This document shows positions 42,843 to 51,265 of a stretch of DNA of 64,000 nt, one piece after another. The notes under the pieces are model-generated. The model was not told the origin of the DNA, did no database searches, and worked only from the letters and a program-made list of their open reading frames with translations. The stretch lies in the NCBI GenBank assembly GCA_900751755.1, contig CAADSP010000110.1, positions 40,362 through 104,361 on the forward strand. The letters are read 5' to 3'. The position numbers were made by a program, and so were the translations under genes. Position 1 is the first letter of the stretch. Every line of letters starts with the position of its first letter. This DNA is from an uncultured Collinsella sp. (GTDB lineage Bacteria > Actinomycetota > Coriobacteriia > Coriobacteriales > Coriobacteriaceae).

Positions 42843-43016
42843 AGGCCGCAGGCGAGCGTTCTTCAGCCTGACATCTCGACGTAGCCCCCAGCCATGGTGA
42901 TGGGGGATAGATTAAAACGTGCCGTTCTAGTCCGAGACGTTTAAACGCAAACGCATGGGCTAGAATGACTCTGGCATTTTAATTGGTTGCATCCAAGGAG
43001 AGGCAAGGTAGCGCGA

Positions 43017-43835
43017 ATGGCAGAAATGACGCTTGAGGGTGTGGACGCTCGTCCCGAGGACTCTGCGTTTGCCCTTGGCCGCGTGCATTCGATCGAGACG
43101 ATGGGAACGGTCGACGGACCCGGCATCCGCTTTGTGGTGTTTGTTCAGGGCTGTCCCATGCGCTGCGCGTATTGCCACAATCCCGATACCTGGTCGGTCA
43201 ACGGCGGCACCATGGTGACCGTCGAACACCTGATGGATGAGTTCCAGAGTAACCACGAGTTCTATCGCAGCGGTGGCATTACGGTGTCCGGCGGCGAGCC
43301 GCTCCTGCAGCCCGAGTTTTTGGCCGATCTGTTTCGTGCTATGCATAACAACCCCGATGGCCGTGTACATACCTGCCTAGATAGCTGTGGCTATGCATTT
43401 GACCCCAACCACCCCGAGAAGTTCGATGCCGTGCTCAACGAGACCGACATGGTACTGCTCGATATTAAGCATGCCGACCCGGTCGAGCATAAAAAGCTGA
43501 CCGGTTGCGATCCCGCACGCATCTTGGCGTTTGGCGATGAACTTGCACGTCGCAAGATCAAGGTCGTTATCCGCCACGTGGTGGTGCCGGGCATTACCGA
43601 CACGGTGGAGGAGTGCGAGAAGCTCGGTCGCCTCATCGCTCCATGGCACAACGTGGTGGGCCTGGAAATGCTGCCGTATCACACGATGGGTGTCGTCAAG
43701 TACGAGCAACTGGGCATTCCCTATAAGCTTGAGGGCGTACCTCAGATGGATACCGCGCGCATGCCCGAGCTGCGCAATGCCGTTATGGCCGGTATGAAAA
43801 AGCGCCGTGCGGAGCTCAGGTCGGCCATCGGCTAA
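43017..43835 (+). CDS. pflA: Pyruvate formate-lyase activating enzyme
   Basis: Radical SAM enzyme of 272 residues that installs the glycyl radical. The iron-sulfur site is Cys46-x3-Cys50-x2-Cys53 in GCPMRCAYCHNP. TMGTVDGPGIR precedes it, and GGITVSGGEPLLQP follows (SAM-binding GGEP). Near the C-terminus there is EMLPYHTMGVVKYEQLG, typical of PflA. The ATG at 43017 is preferred, and another at 43026 is possible. It lies 7 kb from the split pfl genes and is a separate unit. Its substrate here must be the small subunit encoded at 35543. Confidence 0.94.
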   Translation: MAEMTLEGVDARPEDSAFALGRVHSIETMGTVDGPGIRFVVFVQGCPMRCAYCHNPDTWSVNGGTMVTVEHLMDEFQSNHEFYRSGGITVSGGEPLLQPEFLADLFRAMHNNPDGRVHTCLDSCGYAFDPNHPEKFDAVLNETDMVLLDIKHADPVEHKKLTGCDPARILAFGDELARRKIKVVIRHVVVPGITDTVEECEKLGRLIAPWHNVVGLEMLPYHTMGVVKYEQLGIPYKLEGVPQMDTARMPELRNAVMAGMKKRRAELRSAIG

Positions 43836-43961
43836 CAAGCCATTTTTGCCCCTTTATGATACCCGAGCTGTACTGGCCTAACGGCTTGGTGCTGACACGG
43901 TTGAGCCAAAATGCTGGTACCATACCGTGGATAAGCAATTTGCACGGATTTGGGGGATGGC

Positions 43962-44702
43962 ATGGCAACCATCGCGATCATAGGCGCACTCGAAAAAGAG
44001 GTTGCGCAGATTAAGGAAGAGCTGAGTGGCGCGCATGAGTCGCAGGAGGCGGGCTTGACCGTTGTGAACGGTGGGCTTTCGGGTCTGACGGTAGTCGCCA
44101 CGACGGCAGGCATGGGGACCGTGAACGCCGCTGCCGCAACGCAGCATCTCATCAGCAAATACGCCCCGCAGGCCGTTGTGTTTTCGGGCATTGCGGGCGG
44201 CCTAAACCCTAAACTCCATATTAACGACGTGGTTATAGGCAAGTGCCTGCGCTATCTGGATACCGATACGGCACTCATCGCCGAGTCCGCGCCGGGGCTC
44301 GAGGAGTTTGTCTCGACACCGGCGTTGGCTGATGTTGCCGCCGCCGTGCTTGCCGGGCATGGATTTGTGGATGCCTCGGCGGATGAGACTTCTGCGGAGA
44401 AGGACCCCAAGCAGTTCCTGTGTGGCACTATCGCCACGGGTGATCGCTTTGTTACGGGTGACGCCATGCGTAACGCTGCGATTGAGGCCACGCATGCCGA
44501 TTGCGTCGAGATGGAGGGCGCGGCAATTGCGCACATCGCGGCCAAGAATGGTGTCGATTGCCTGGTACTGCGCGCTATCAGCGATAATTGTGACGAGGCA
44601 TATGACGCGTTTTGCGAGCGCGAGTTCGATCTGGACGAGTACGCTCGCACCGCGAGCGGCATCACGCTTGACATCGTTCGTCGTATCGCCGCCGCGCAAT
44701 AG
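43962..44702 (+). CDS. mtnN: 5'-methylthioadenosine/S-adenosylhomocysteine nucleosidase
   Basis: Cleaves adenine from methylthioadenosine, S-adenosylhomocysteine and 5'-deoxyadenosine, the last being a by-product of radical SAM enzymes such as the adjacent PflA. It has 246 residues. Catalytic features are the early Glu11 (IIGALEKEV), FSGIAGGLNPKLHINDVV, IATGDRFV, the ribose-binding VEMEGAAIAHIA and the catalytic Asp in RAISDNCDE. The ATG at 43962 follows TGGGGGATGGC. An upstream in-frame ATG at 43950 is weaker. Confidence 0.94.
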   Translation: MATIAIIGALEKEVAQIKEELSGAHESQEAGLTVVNGGLSGLTVVATTAGMGTVNAAAATQHLISKYAPQAVVFSGIAGGLNPKLHINDVVIGKCLRYLDTDTALIAESAPGLEEFVSTPALADVAAAVLAGHGFVDASADETSAEKDPKQFLCGTIATGDRFVTGDAMRNAAIEATHADCVEMEGAAIAHIAAKNGVDCLVLRAISDNCDEAYDAFCEREFDLDEYARTASGITLDIVRRIAAAQ

Positions 44703-44741
44703 CACGCCCGTTTTGTAAAAACCTACGACCAAGGAGTGTCC

Positions 44742-45332
44742 ATGGCCGATTCAATTAACTACCAGCTTGCCAAGTTCGTCGCCAGCTACGGCAAGGTTTC
44801 GCAGATTCCCGAGTCAACCTGTCCCGAGGTGAGCTTCGTCGGCCGCTCCAACGTGGGCAAGTCCTCCATCATGAACAAACTCTTTGGCCGCAAGAACCTG
44901 GTCAAGGTTTCGAGCACGCCGGGCAAGACGAGCAACATCAACTTTTTTGAGGCCGACGACGTGCATTTTGTGGACCTGCCGGGCTACGGTTTCGCCCGTC
45001 GTTCCAAGGCCGAGCGCGACCGCTGGGCCGAGCTCATTGGCGATTTCTTTGACTCCGAGCGCAGCTTTAACTTGGTCGTCTCTCTGGTGGATATCCGCCA
45101 CGACCCCAGCAAGCTCGATCACGACATGATTGGCTACCTGCAGGGCAACGAGTTCAACTTTATCGTCTGCCTCACCAAGGCCGACAAGCTCAGCCGCACC
45201 CAACAGGCCCGCCAGGCAGCAGCCATCAAAAAGCAGCTCAACGTCCCTGCCGAGAATGTGATCATCACGAGCTCCCAGACCGGCACCGGCATCGATGAAC
45301 TCAAAAAGCGCATCGCCGAGGCTTGCCTCTAA
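44742..45332 (+). CDS. engB: Ribosome biogenesis GTPase EngB (YsxC/YihA)
   Basis: Essential GTP-binding protein for large-subunit assembly, 196 residues. G1 motif GRSNVGKSSIMN, then SSTPGKTSNINFF (G2 region), G3 DLPGYGFA and G4 TKADK. ATG 44742 follows CAAGGAGTGTC. It lies 39 bases downstream of mtnN and is probably co-transcribed with it. Confidence 0.96.
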   Translation: MADSINYQLAKFVASYGKVSQIPESTCPEVSFVGRSNVGKSSIMNKLFGRKNLVKVSSTPGKTSNINFFEADDVHFVDLPGYGFARRSKAERDRWAELIGDFFDSERSFNLVVSLVDIRHDPSKLDHDMIGYLQGNEFNFIVCLTKADKLSRTQQARQAAAIKKQLNVPAENVIITSSQTGTGIDELKKRIAEACL

Positions 45333-45422
45333 TAAGTGCTCCTATCAATAAAATGCAGAACATCAGCCCGGCGACTTTCCAGAACGTAGGTCCCTGTAGC
45401 CGCCGCCAGTGAAGTTAACATA

Positions 45423-45547
45423 GGGGAGGCCAGGGGCTTTGCCCCCAAATCTTTCCGCAGGACGGCAGGACCCCCGCCGCACGAAGTGCACAGCGGGGGT
45501 CCTGCCATGTCCGAGGACGATTTGGGGGCAAAGCCCCTGGCCTCCCC
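45423..45547 (-). repeat. Family B structured element, copy B3, after thrB
   Basis: Perfect 29-bp outer stem (45423-45451 with 45519-45547). Read on the minus strand, the conserved GTCCTCGGACATG and CCTGCGGAAAG motifs flank an inner stem GGCAGGACCCCCGC/GCGGGGGTCCTGCC. It starts 21 bases after the thrB stop and is oriented with thrB, not with the convergent engB. Confidence 0.88.
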
Positions 45548-45568
45548 GGCGAGTATACGGGACGGCGA

Positions 45569-46450
45569 CTACAGGTATTCGATCTGGGCGCCTTCCGTGT
45601 CGCACGTGAGGATATGCGTGTCACACTTGGGGAACTGCTCGCGCAGCTTGACCTGCAGGAACTTCGCCACGATGGTGTCGTCAGTCACGGCCATGAGGGT
45701 CGAGCCGGAGCCACTGATCCAGATGGTCTTGGCGCCTCCGTTAAGGCAGGTGTCGCGCACGGCGTTGTAGTCGGGGATGAGGCGGCGGCGATAGGGCTCC
45801 TGGATGCGGTCGTCGTTGGCGGCGGCAATCAGGTCAAGGTCGCCGGTCTCCAGGCCGCGCGTCATGCCGGCGATGCGGCCCATTTGCCATACGGCGGTGG
45901 AGAGTGGAATCTCCTGCGGCACGACCTTGCGCGCCTCGCTCGTATGTACCTCGTAGGGCGGAATCACGGTAATAAAACGCAAGCGATCGCTCACCTCGTA
46001 GCGCAGACATTGGGGGAGCGAATCGGTCGGCGTAAAGGAGCAGACGGCGCCGCCAAGGATGGCGGGAGCGACGTTATCAGGATGCCCCTCGACTTCGGTG
46101 GCAATGCGAACAAGCTCGGCACGGTCGACGGTGTGGCCCGTCAGTGCGGCGGCTGCCATGATGCCGGCGACGACGCAGGTGGAGCTGGAGCCCAGGCCGC
46201 GGGCGACGGGCACGTCGGTTTGAATGTCGATGGCAACGGGGAAAGCTGTCTCGCCCCACGCGGCCAGAGCATCGACAAAGCTCACATAGACCAGGTTATT
46301 CTCGTTTTGGAACTCCTCGGGGCAGCCCGTGATGGTGAGCTTGTCGGCGCGCTCGAAGGTGAAGTGCGAATAGAGGCTGACGGCCATGCCGAGGGTATCG
46401 TATCCAATGCCCAAGTTGGCGCTGGTTGCTGGGACGGTGATTTTGATCAT
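45569..46450 (-). CDS. thrB: Homoserine kinase
   Basis: Phosphorylates homoserine in threonine synthesis. It has 293 residues of the GHMP family. It begins MIKITVPATSANLGIGYDTL and has the phosphate loop VPVARGLGSSSTCVVAG, EGHPDNVAPAILGG and the C-terminal WISGSGSTLMAV. The start at 46448-46450 follows CCAGGAGGACCCAC. It is downstream of thrC on the same strand, with a large hairpin in the 200-base gap, so it may be co-transcribed with a controlled ratio. Confidence 0.95.
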   Translation of the reverse strand: MIKITVPATSANLGIGYDTLGMAVSLYSHFTFERADKLTITGCPEEFQNENNLVYVSFVDALAAWGETAFPVAIDIQTDVPVARGLGSSSTCVVAGIMAAAALTGHTVDRAELVRIATEVEGHPDNVAPAILGGAVCSFTPTDSLPQCLRYEVSDRLRFITVIPPYEVHTSEARKVVPQEIPLSTAVWQMGRIAGMTRGLETGDLDLIAAANDDRIQEPYRRRLIPDYNAVRDTCLNGGAKTIWISGSGSTLMAVTDDTIVAKFLQVKLREQFPKCDTHILTCDTEGAQIEYL

Positions 46451-46464
46451 GTGGGTCCTCCTGG

Positions 46465-46576
46465 GCGGGTCTGGCCGTTTAGTTCGCTGCTCGGGCAGTC
46501 CTGGCTCGCTCGGAAAGCACATTAAGTGCTTTCCGGCTCGTGCGGAACTCGCGACGAACTAAACGGCCAGACCCGC
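46465..46576. repeat. Long inverted repeat between thrC and thrB, family B-like
   Basis: GCGGGTCTGGCCGTTTAGTT extended by CG pairs perfectly with 46555-46576. An inner stem CGGAAAGCAC/GTGCTTTCCG lies at the apex. The single-stranded parts (CTGCTCGGGCAG on the left, GTGCGGAACTCG on the right) faintly resemble the family B loops. It ends about 15 bases before the thrB ribosome site. Confidence 0.7.
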
Positions 46577-46604
46577 TCGCATGCTCGTCATTATCCCGAA
46601 AGCT

Positions 46605-46645
46605 AAATAAAAAGAAGGTGCGCCGGCTTTCGCCGGCGCTTAATA
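46605..46645 (-). terminator. Terminator-like hairpin after thrC
   Basis: GCGCCGGC/GCCGGCGC with tetraloop. On the minus strand it is followed by ACCTTCTTTTTA. Confidence 0.75.
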
Positions 46646-46651
46646 AGGGAT

Positions 46652-48169
46652 CTAGTCGGTGCTCATTCGTTTTGCTGCGGACTCGACGTAGCTTGCCATC
46701 TCATCGACGTCGCAGACGTCTTCGAAACGGACGGGCTTGGATTCGAGTTCGGCGAGCTGGGTCGGGGCGACCGTGTTGGTGGCCTGCTCGAGTACACGCA
46801 TAGCCTCAAAATCATCCTCGGGAACGTCGAGGCCCAGGGCGTCGCAGCAGGCGCGTGGGAACTTGTAGGGGCTGGCGGTCGAAAGCAGCACGCGGGCCTT
46901 GGCGCCCTCGGCGGGAGCGACCTTTTCAAAGACGTGATAGCCGCAAGCGGGGTGCGGGGCGATCACGTAGCCGTTCGCATCCCAGCAACTCTTGATGGCA
47001 GCGCGGACCTCGTCCTCGCTGGCCCAGCCGCAACCAAAGACGCTCTGGATCTTGGCCAGCAGCTCGGCGGGTACCTCGTAGCGACCGGTCTGTGCCAACT
47101 GCTCCATAAGGCCGGCAACGAGTTTGCAGTCGCCATCGGACAGGAAGTACAGCATGCGCTCCAGGTTAGAGCTGATGAGGATGTCCATCGACGGCGAGAT
47201 GGTCGTGAAGAACGGGCGGTTACGGTCGTAAACGCCGGTGGTCAGGAAGTCAGCGAGCACGTTGTTCTTGTCGCTCGCGACGATGAGCTTGGCGACGGGC
47301 AGGCCCATGCGCTTGGCATAGTAGCCGGCCAGGATATCGCCAAAGTTGCCGGTCGGTACGCAGAACTCCACGGCGTCGCCGGCCTCGATGGCGCCGGCGC
47401 GCAGCAACTGCGCATAGGCGGCAAAGTAGTAGACGACCTGCGGTACCAGACGGCCGACATTGATGGAGTTGGCGCTCGAAAGCACCGTGCCGGCGGCCTC
47501 AAGACGCTCAGCTAGCTCCTTATCGGCAAAGATACGCTTGACGGCACTCTGGGCGTCGTCAAAGTTGCCGCGGATTCCGCAGACGGCGACGTTGCTGCCC
47601 TCCTGCGTGGACATCTGCAGGTTCTGGACGCGGCTGACCTTGCCCTCGGGATAAAAGACGGTGATGCCCGTGCCCGGAGCGTCGGCAAAACCGGCGAGCG
47701 CGGCCTTGCCGGTGTCGCCTGACGTGGCGGTGACGATCATGATGCGCTCGGCGCCGCCGTCCTTGGCGGAAGTGCGGGCCATCAGGCGGGGGAGCATCTG
47801 TAGGGCGACGTCCTTGAAGGCGCTTGTGGGGCCGCCAAAGAGCTCCATCACATAGGTCTGAGGGGCGTCAGCGCCCGGCGCTGCGTCGAGTTTGACGAGC
47901 GGCGTAACCTCTTCACTCGCGAACGTGCCGCGGTATGCCTCGTCGACACACGCCGAAATTTCTTCGGCCGTGTAATCATTCAGTAACATTCCCAACACAT
48001 CTTGAGCGATTTCAAAGTACGATTTATCTGCAAGCGAGCTGATATCGACCTGCTGGGTGCCAAGCTCGTCCGAGACAAACAGACCCCCGTCGGGAGCGAT
48101 GCCGGTACGGATTGCCACCTTACTTGAGCACGATAAAGTGCGTCCTCGTGTACTATGATAAGTTCCCAT
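46652..48169 (-). CDS. thrC: Threonine synthase
   Basis: PLP enzyme that converts O-phosphohomoserine to threonine. It has 505 residues, the longer type that begins with YHSTRGRTLSCSSKVAI-like text. The PLP lysine is in GGPTSAFKDVALQ, the phosphate-binding ATSGDTGKAAL follows, and VPTGNFGDILAGYYAKRMG is conserved. ATG at 48167-48169 is behind CGAGGAGCAGTGTTAT. An upstream in-frame start at 48214 has no ribosome site. It is divergent from lysC across a 104-base gap that must hold both promoters. Confidence 0.94.
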   Translation of the reverse strand: MGTYHSTRGRTLSCSSKVAIRTGIAPDGGLFVSDELGTQQVDISSLADKSYFEIAQDVLGMLLNDYTAEEISACVDEAYRGTFASEEVTPLVKLDAAPGADAPQTYVMELFGGPTSAFKDVALQMLPRLMARTSAKDGGAERIMIVTATSGDTGKAALAGFADAPGTGITVFYPEGKVSRVQNLQMSTQEGSNVAVCGIRGNFDDAQSAVKRIFADKELAERLEAAGTVLSSANSINVGRLVPQVVYYFAAYAQLLRAGAIEAGDAVEFCVPTGNFGDILAGYYAKRMGLPVAKLIVASDKNNVLADFLTTGVYDRNRPFFTTISPSMDILISSNLERMLYFLSDGDCKLVAGLMEQLAQTGRYEVPAELLAKIQSVFGCGWASEDEVRAAIKSCWDANGYVIAPHPACGYHVFEKVAPAEGAKARVLLSTASPYKFPRACCDALGLDVPEDDFEAMRVLEQATNTVAPTQLAELESKPVRFEDVCDVDEMASYVESAAKRMSTD

Positions 48170-48273
48170 ATAACACTGCTCCTCGGATGCCTTGGTCCCA
48201 ATCGGTGAAACCATGGTATCAGAGCGCGCAAAACAGGTTCGCAGAGGCTTTTTAGAAAGGTAACCTCCAGCCC

Positions 48274-49662
48274 ATGATTAAGATTGCCAAGTTTGGCGGC
48301 TCGTCGGTCGCCGACGCCGAACACTTCAAGAAGATCAAGGCCATCGTCGATGCCGACCCTGCCCGCCGTTTTGTGGTGGTTTCCGCCTGCGGTCGCCGCT
48401 TTAAAGGCGACACCAAGGTGACCGACCTGCTCTACCTGGTTAACGCGCACGTTAAGTATCACGTGTCGTGTGAGGAGCTGCTCGAGGACATTGGCCAGCG
48501 CTACTTTGATATTGCTGACGAGCTAGGACTTACCTATCCCATCCGCGAGGAGTTTGCGGCCTTTGCCGAGCGTGCCCGCTCGGGCGGCTACTCTACCGAG
48601 GAGCTCGTGAGCCGCGGCGAGTACTTCACCGCTCGCCTGATGGCCGAGTACCTGGACCTGCCGTTCCTGGACGCCGCGACGGTTGTGGCGTTCCATCACG
48701 ACGGTACGCTCAGCATGAATCGCACCTCCGAGCTGGTGCAGGAGTACGGTCAGCAGGGCGGCTTTGTTATGCCCGGTTTCTACGGCGCGACGCGTGAGGG
48801 CCAGATTAAGCTGCTCGACCGTGGCGGCGGCGATATTTCCGGCTCGATTCTGGCCAAGTGCCTGGGTGCCGATCTGTACGAGAACTGGACCGACGTCTCG
48901 GGCTTCTATTCTGCTGATCCGCGTATTGTTCCCGAGGCTCAGCCCATTGCGCGCGTTACCTACGAGGAGCTGCGCGAGCTTTCGTACATGGGTGCGAGCG
49001 TCCTGCACGAGGAGGCCGTGTTCCCCGTGCGCGAGGCCGGCATTCCGCTGGTCATCAAGAACACCAATGCGCCGCAGGACCCCGGCACCATCATTAGCGA
49101 GACGGCTGATGAGGGCGAGGCGGAGCCCATCATTACCGGTGTGACCGGCAAGCGCGGTTTTGTCGCCATCAACGTTGCCCGCGACCGCACCAAACCCCGT
49201 GTCGGTTTTATGCGCCGCGCGCTTTCGGTCTTCGAGCGCTATGACGTTTCCGTCGAGCACATGCCCACCGGTGTCGACCGCTTTGGCGCCGTGGTGCAGG
49301 AGCAGGATGTGCACGACTCGCTGTACTCGCTCGTGGGCGACATTCAACAGGAGGTCGAGCCGCTCGAGATCGAGGTTGTCGAGGGCCTGGCACTTATCGC
49401 GACCGTCGGCCGTAACCTGCGCGGGCGCGCAGGTATCTCGGGTCACCTGTTTGGCATGCTTGGCCAGGCCGGCGTGAGCGTGCGTATGATTTCGCAGAGC
49501 TGTGACGAGATCAACATCATTATCGGTGTCGAGGAGAAGGACTTCGACCTAGCGATTCAGACCATCTACCGTGCCTTCTCCGACGAGAACGGCATTGTGA
49601 AGGTCTCCGATCTGGAGGCTCCCGCGCCGGTCGATCCCGCCCTGGCCACGCTCCACAAGTAG
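48274..49662 (+). CDS. lysC: Aspartokinase
   Basis: First step of the aspartate family. It phosphorylates aspartate. It has 462 residues. The kinase domain begins IKIAKFGGSSVADAEHF, with VSACGRRFKGDTKVTDLLY, LDRGGGDISGSILAKCLGA and YSADPRIV. Two C-terminal ACT domains (about 300-445) end with QSCDEINIIIGVEE, implying feedback control by lysine or threonine. The ATG at 48274 has AAAGGTAACC upstream. asd follows after 174 bases and a terminator, so the two are probably separate units. Confidence 0.95.
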   Translation: MIKIAKFGGSSVADAEHFKKIKAIVDADPARRFVVVSACGRRFKGDTKVTDLLYLVNAHVKYHVSCEELLEDIGQRYFDIADELGLTYPIREEFAAFAERARSGGYSTEELVSRGEYFTARLMAEYLDLPFLDAATVVAFHHDGTLSMNRTSELVQEYGQQGGFVMPGFYGATREGQIKLLDRGGGDISGSILAKCLGADLYENWTDVSGFYSADPRIVPEAQPIARVTYEELRELSYMGASVLHEEAVFPVREAGIPLVIKNTNAPQDPGTIISETADEGEAEPIITGVTGKRGFVAINVARDRTKPRVGFMRRALSVFERYDVSVEHMPTGVDRFGAVVQEQDVHDSLYSLVGDIQQEVEPLEIEVVEGLALIATVGRNLRGRAGISGHLFGMLGQAGVSVRMISQSCDEINIIIGVEEKDFDLAIQTIYRAFSDENGIVKVSDLEAPAPVDPALATLHK

Positions 49663-49735
49663 CTGCCATCCCGGTGAATTTTTGGGACAAGTGCCAGAAA
49701 TCTACGGCGGGGCGTTTCGTTTCGGTTTCGTTTCG

Positions 49736-49768
49736 ACGGGGCGGGTTTCGTGCCCGCCCCGTTCTTGT
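49736..49768 (+). terminator. Intrinsic terminator between lysC and asd
   Basis: ACGGGGCGGG/CCCGCCCCGT stem with loop TTTCGTG, followed by TCTTGTAT. Confidence 0.75.
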
Positions 49769-49836
49769 ATACACTGGCAACAATAATCGGCCTGCTCGGC
49801 GTGCGGGCAAAAGCAACAACCTTTAAAGGGGGAAGC

Positions 49837-50862
49837 ATGAAACAGTACACGGTTGCTATTTTGGGCGCGACGGGAGCCGTGGGCACCCAGATGCTCGAGT
49901 GCCTCAACGAGCAGGAGTTTCCGGTCGGTAAGCTCAAGCTGCTGGCGAGCGCGCGCTCTGCGGGCAAGACCGTTGAGTTCCGCGGCGAGCAGGTTGTGAT
50001 TGAAGAGGCTTGCCCCGAGGCCTTTGAGGGCTGCGACATCGTGCTCGGCGCTGCCGGCGACGATATCACCAAGGAGCTGCTGCCCGAGGCCGTCAAGCGC
50101 GGCGCCGTCGTGGTCGACAACAGCCACGCCTTCCGCATGGATCCCGAGGTGCCGCTGGTCGTGCCCGAGATCAATGCCGACGACATCAAGTGGCATCACG
50201 GCCTTATCGCCAACCCCAACTGCGCGACCATTATCGGCCTGGTTCCCACGTGGCCGCTGCATCAGCTCGCTGGCGTGAAGCGCATGATCGTCTCGACGTA
50301 CCAGGCGGCTTCGGGTGCTGGCGCCCCCGGTATGGCCGAGCTCGAGGCTCAGCTGGCCGCCCTGGGCCGTGGCGAGGAGATTCCCGAGCCGCGCGCGTTT
50401 GCCGCCCAGCTCGCGAGCAATCTGATTCCGCAGATTGGCGGCGTCAAGGAGGAGGGCTTTACCTCCGAGGAGATGAAGTTGCAAAACGAGGGCCGCAAGA
50501 TCATGCATCTGCCCGAGCTGCGCGTGAACTGCACCTGTGTGCGCGTGCCCGTGCTGCGCTCGCACTCCGAGAGCATCACGCTTGAGTTCGAGCGCGACAT
50601 CACGGTGGAAGAGGCCCGTGCCGCGCTGGCTGCCGCTCCGGGTGTCAAGCTAGTTGACGACATGAGCGCCGAGGACGCGCACGACCGCTTCCCCATGCCG
50701 ATGGACACCTCCGACCAGGACCTGATTTGGGTCGGTCGCGTACGCCGCGACATCTCGAACCCCGAGGCCGCGCGTGGCATCACCTTCTGGTGCTGCGGCG
50801 ACCAAATCCGTAAGGGCGCGGCAACCAACGCCGTCCAGATCGCTAAGCTGCTCTGCGAGTAA
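49837..50862 (+). CDS. asd: Aspartate-semialdehyde dehydrogenase
   Basis: NADPH-dependent reduction of aspartyl phosphate to the semialdehyde. It has 341 residues. The nucleotide site is VAILGATGAVGTQML (7-20), the catalytic Cys129 lies in ANPNCATIIGL, and STYQAASGAGAPGM follows. A late RVPVLRSHSESITLE supplies the active-site His region. The ATG at 49837 follows TAAAGGGGGAAGC. It provides the branch point feeding thrB/thrC and lysine synthesis. The gene for homoserine dehydrogenase is not in the window. Confidence 0.96.
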   Translation: MKQYTVAILGATGAVGTQMLECLNEQEFPVGKLKLLASARSAGKTVEFRGEQVVIEEACPEAFEGCDIVLGAAGDDITKELLPEAVKRGAVVVDNSHAFRMDPEVPLVVPEINADDIKWHHGLIANPNCATIIGLVPTWPLHQLAGVKRMIVSTYQAASGAGAPGMAELEAQLAALGRGEEIPEPRAFAAQLASNLIPQIGGVKEEGFTSEEMKLQNEGRKIMHLPELRVNCTCVRVPVLRSHSESITLEFERDITVEEARAALAAAPGVKLVDDMSAEDAHDRFPMPMDTSDQDLIWVGRVRRDISNPEAARGITFWCCGDQIRKGAATNAVQIAKLLCE

Positions 50863-50874
50863 GTTGACCTGTCC

Positions 50875-51004
50875 GGCGGGGACCGGGCTTAGTTTTCAGA
50901 ACGTCCTCGACCATGTGTGGCGCCTTGTCCTGCTCCTTCGGAGCCGCGGACAAGGCGCCACACTGGTCTGCGGAGTGTTCTGAAAACCAAGCCCGGCCCC
51001 CGCC
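50875..51004 (+). repeat. Family B structured element, copy B4, after asd
   Basis: Outer arms 50875-50902 and 50977-51004 pair with two mismatches. Conserved GTCCTCGACCATG (50903-50915) and GTCTGCGGAGT flank an inner stem TGTGGCGCCTTGTCC/GGACAAGGCGCCACA with loop TTC. It starts 12 bases after the asd stop, on the same strand. Confidence 0.87.
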
Positions 51005-51102
51005 TGCGGTGACGCTGCTGCAAGCGACCTGCGATGGGGCCGTTGTTGGTTGGGGCCGCTGGGCTGATGTGGGGGCACGTGGCTGTTGCGGGCCCTGATC
51101 CC

Positions 51103-51203
51103 GGCGGCGGCTTCGGCGCTTTGCGCCTGCCGCCTTGGGGGACTGTGGGGCGCGGCCGGCAGCTGCGGCGCGTTCGCGCCTGCTGCCTAGGGTGACTTTG
51201 GGG
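51103..51203 (+). repeat. Two tandem GC-rich hairpin units
   Basis: Unit 1 has GGCGGC...GCGCCTGCCGCC (51103-51134), then TTGGGGGACTGTGGGG. Unit 2 has GGCAGC...GCGCCTGCTGCC (51158-51187), then TAGGGTGACTTTGGGG. The stems change together (GGCGGC/GCCGCC against GGCAGC/GCTGCC). It lies in the 403-base asd-ogt gap and no gene is seen there. Confidence 0.65.
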
Positions 51204-51265
51204 TCGATTGGGGTTGTCTGCACAATTCGCGGTATTATGTTGCGGAGTTTTGAAAGGAGCCGCTG

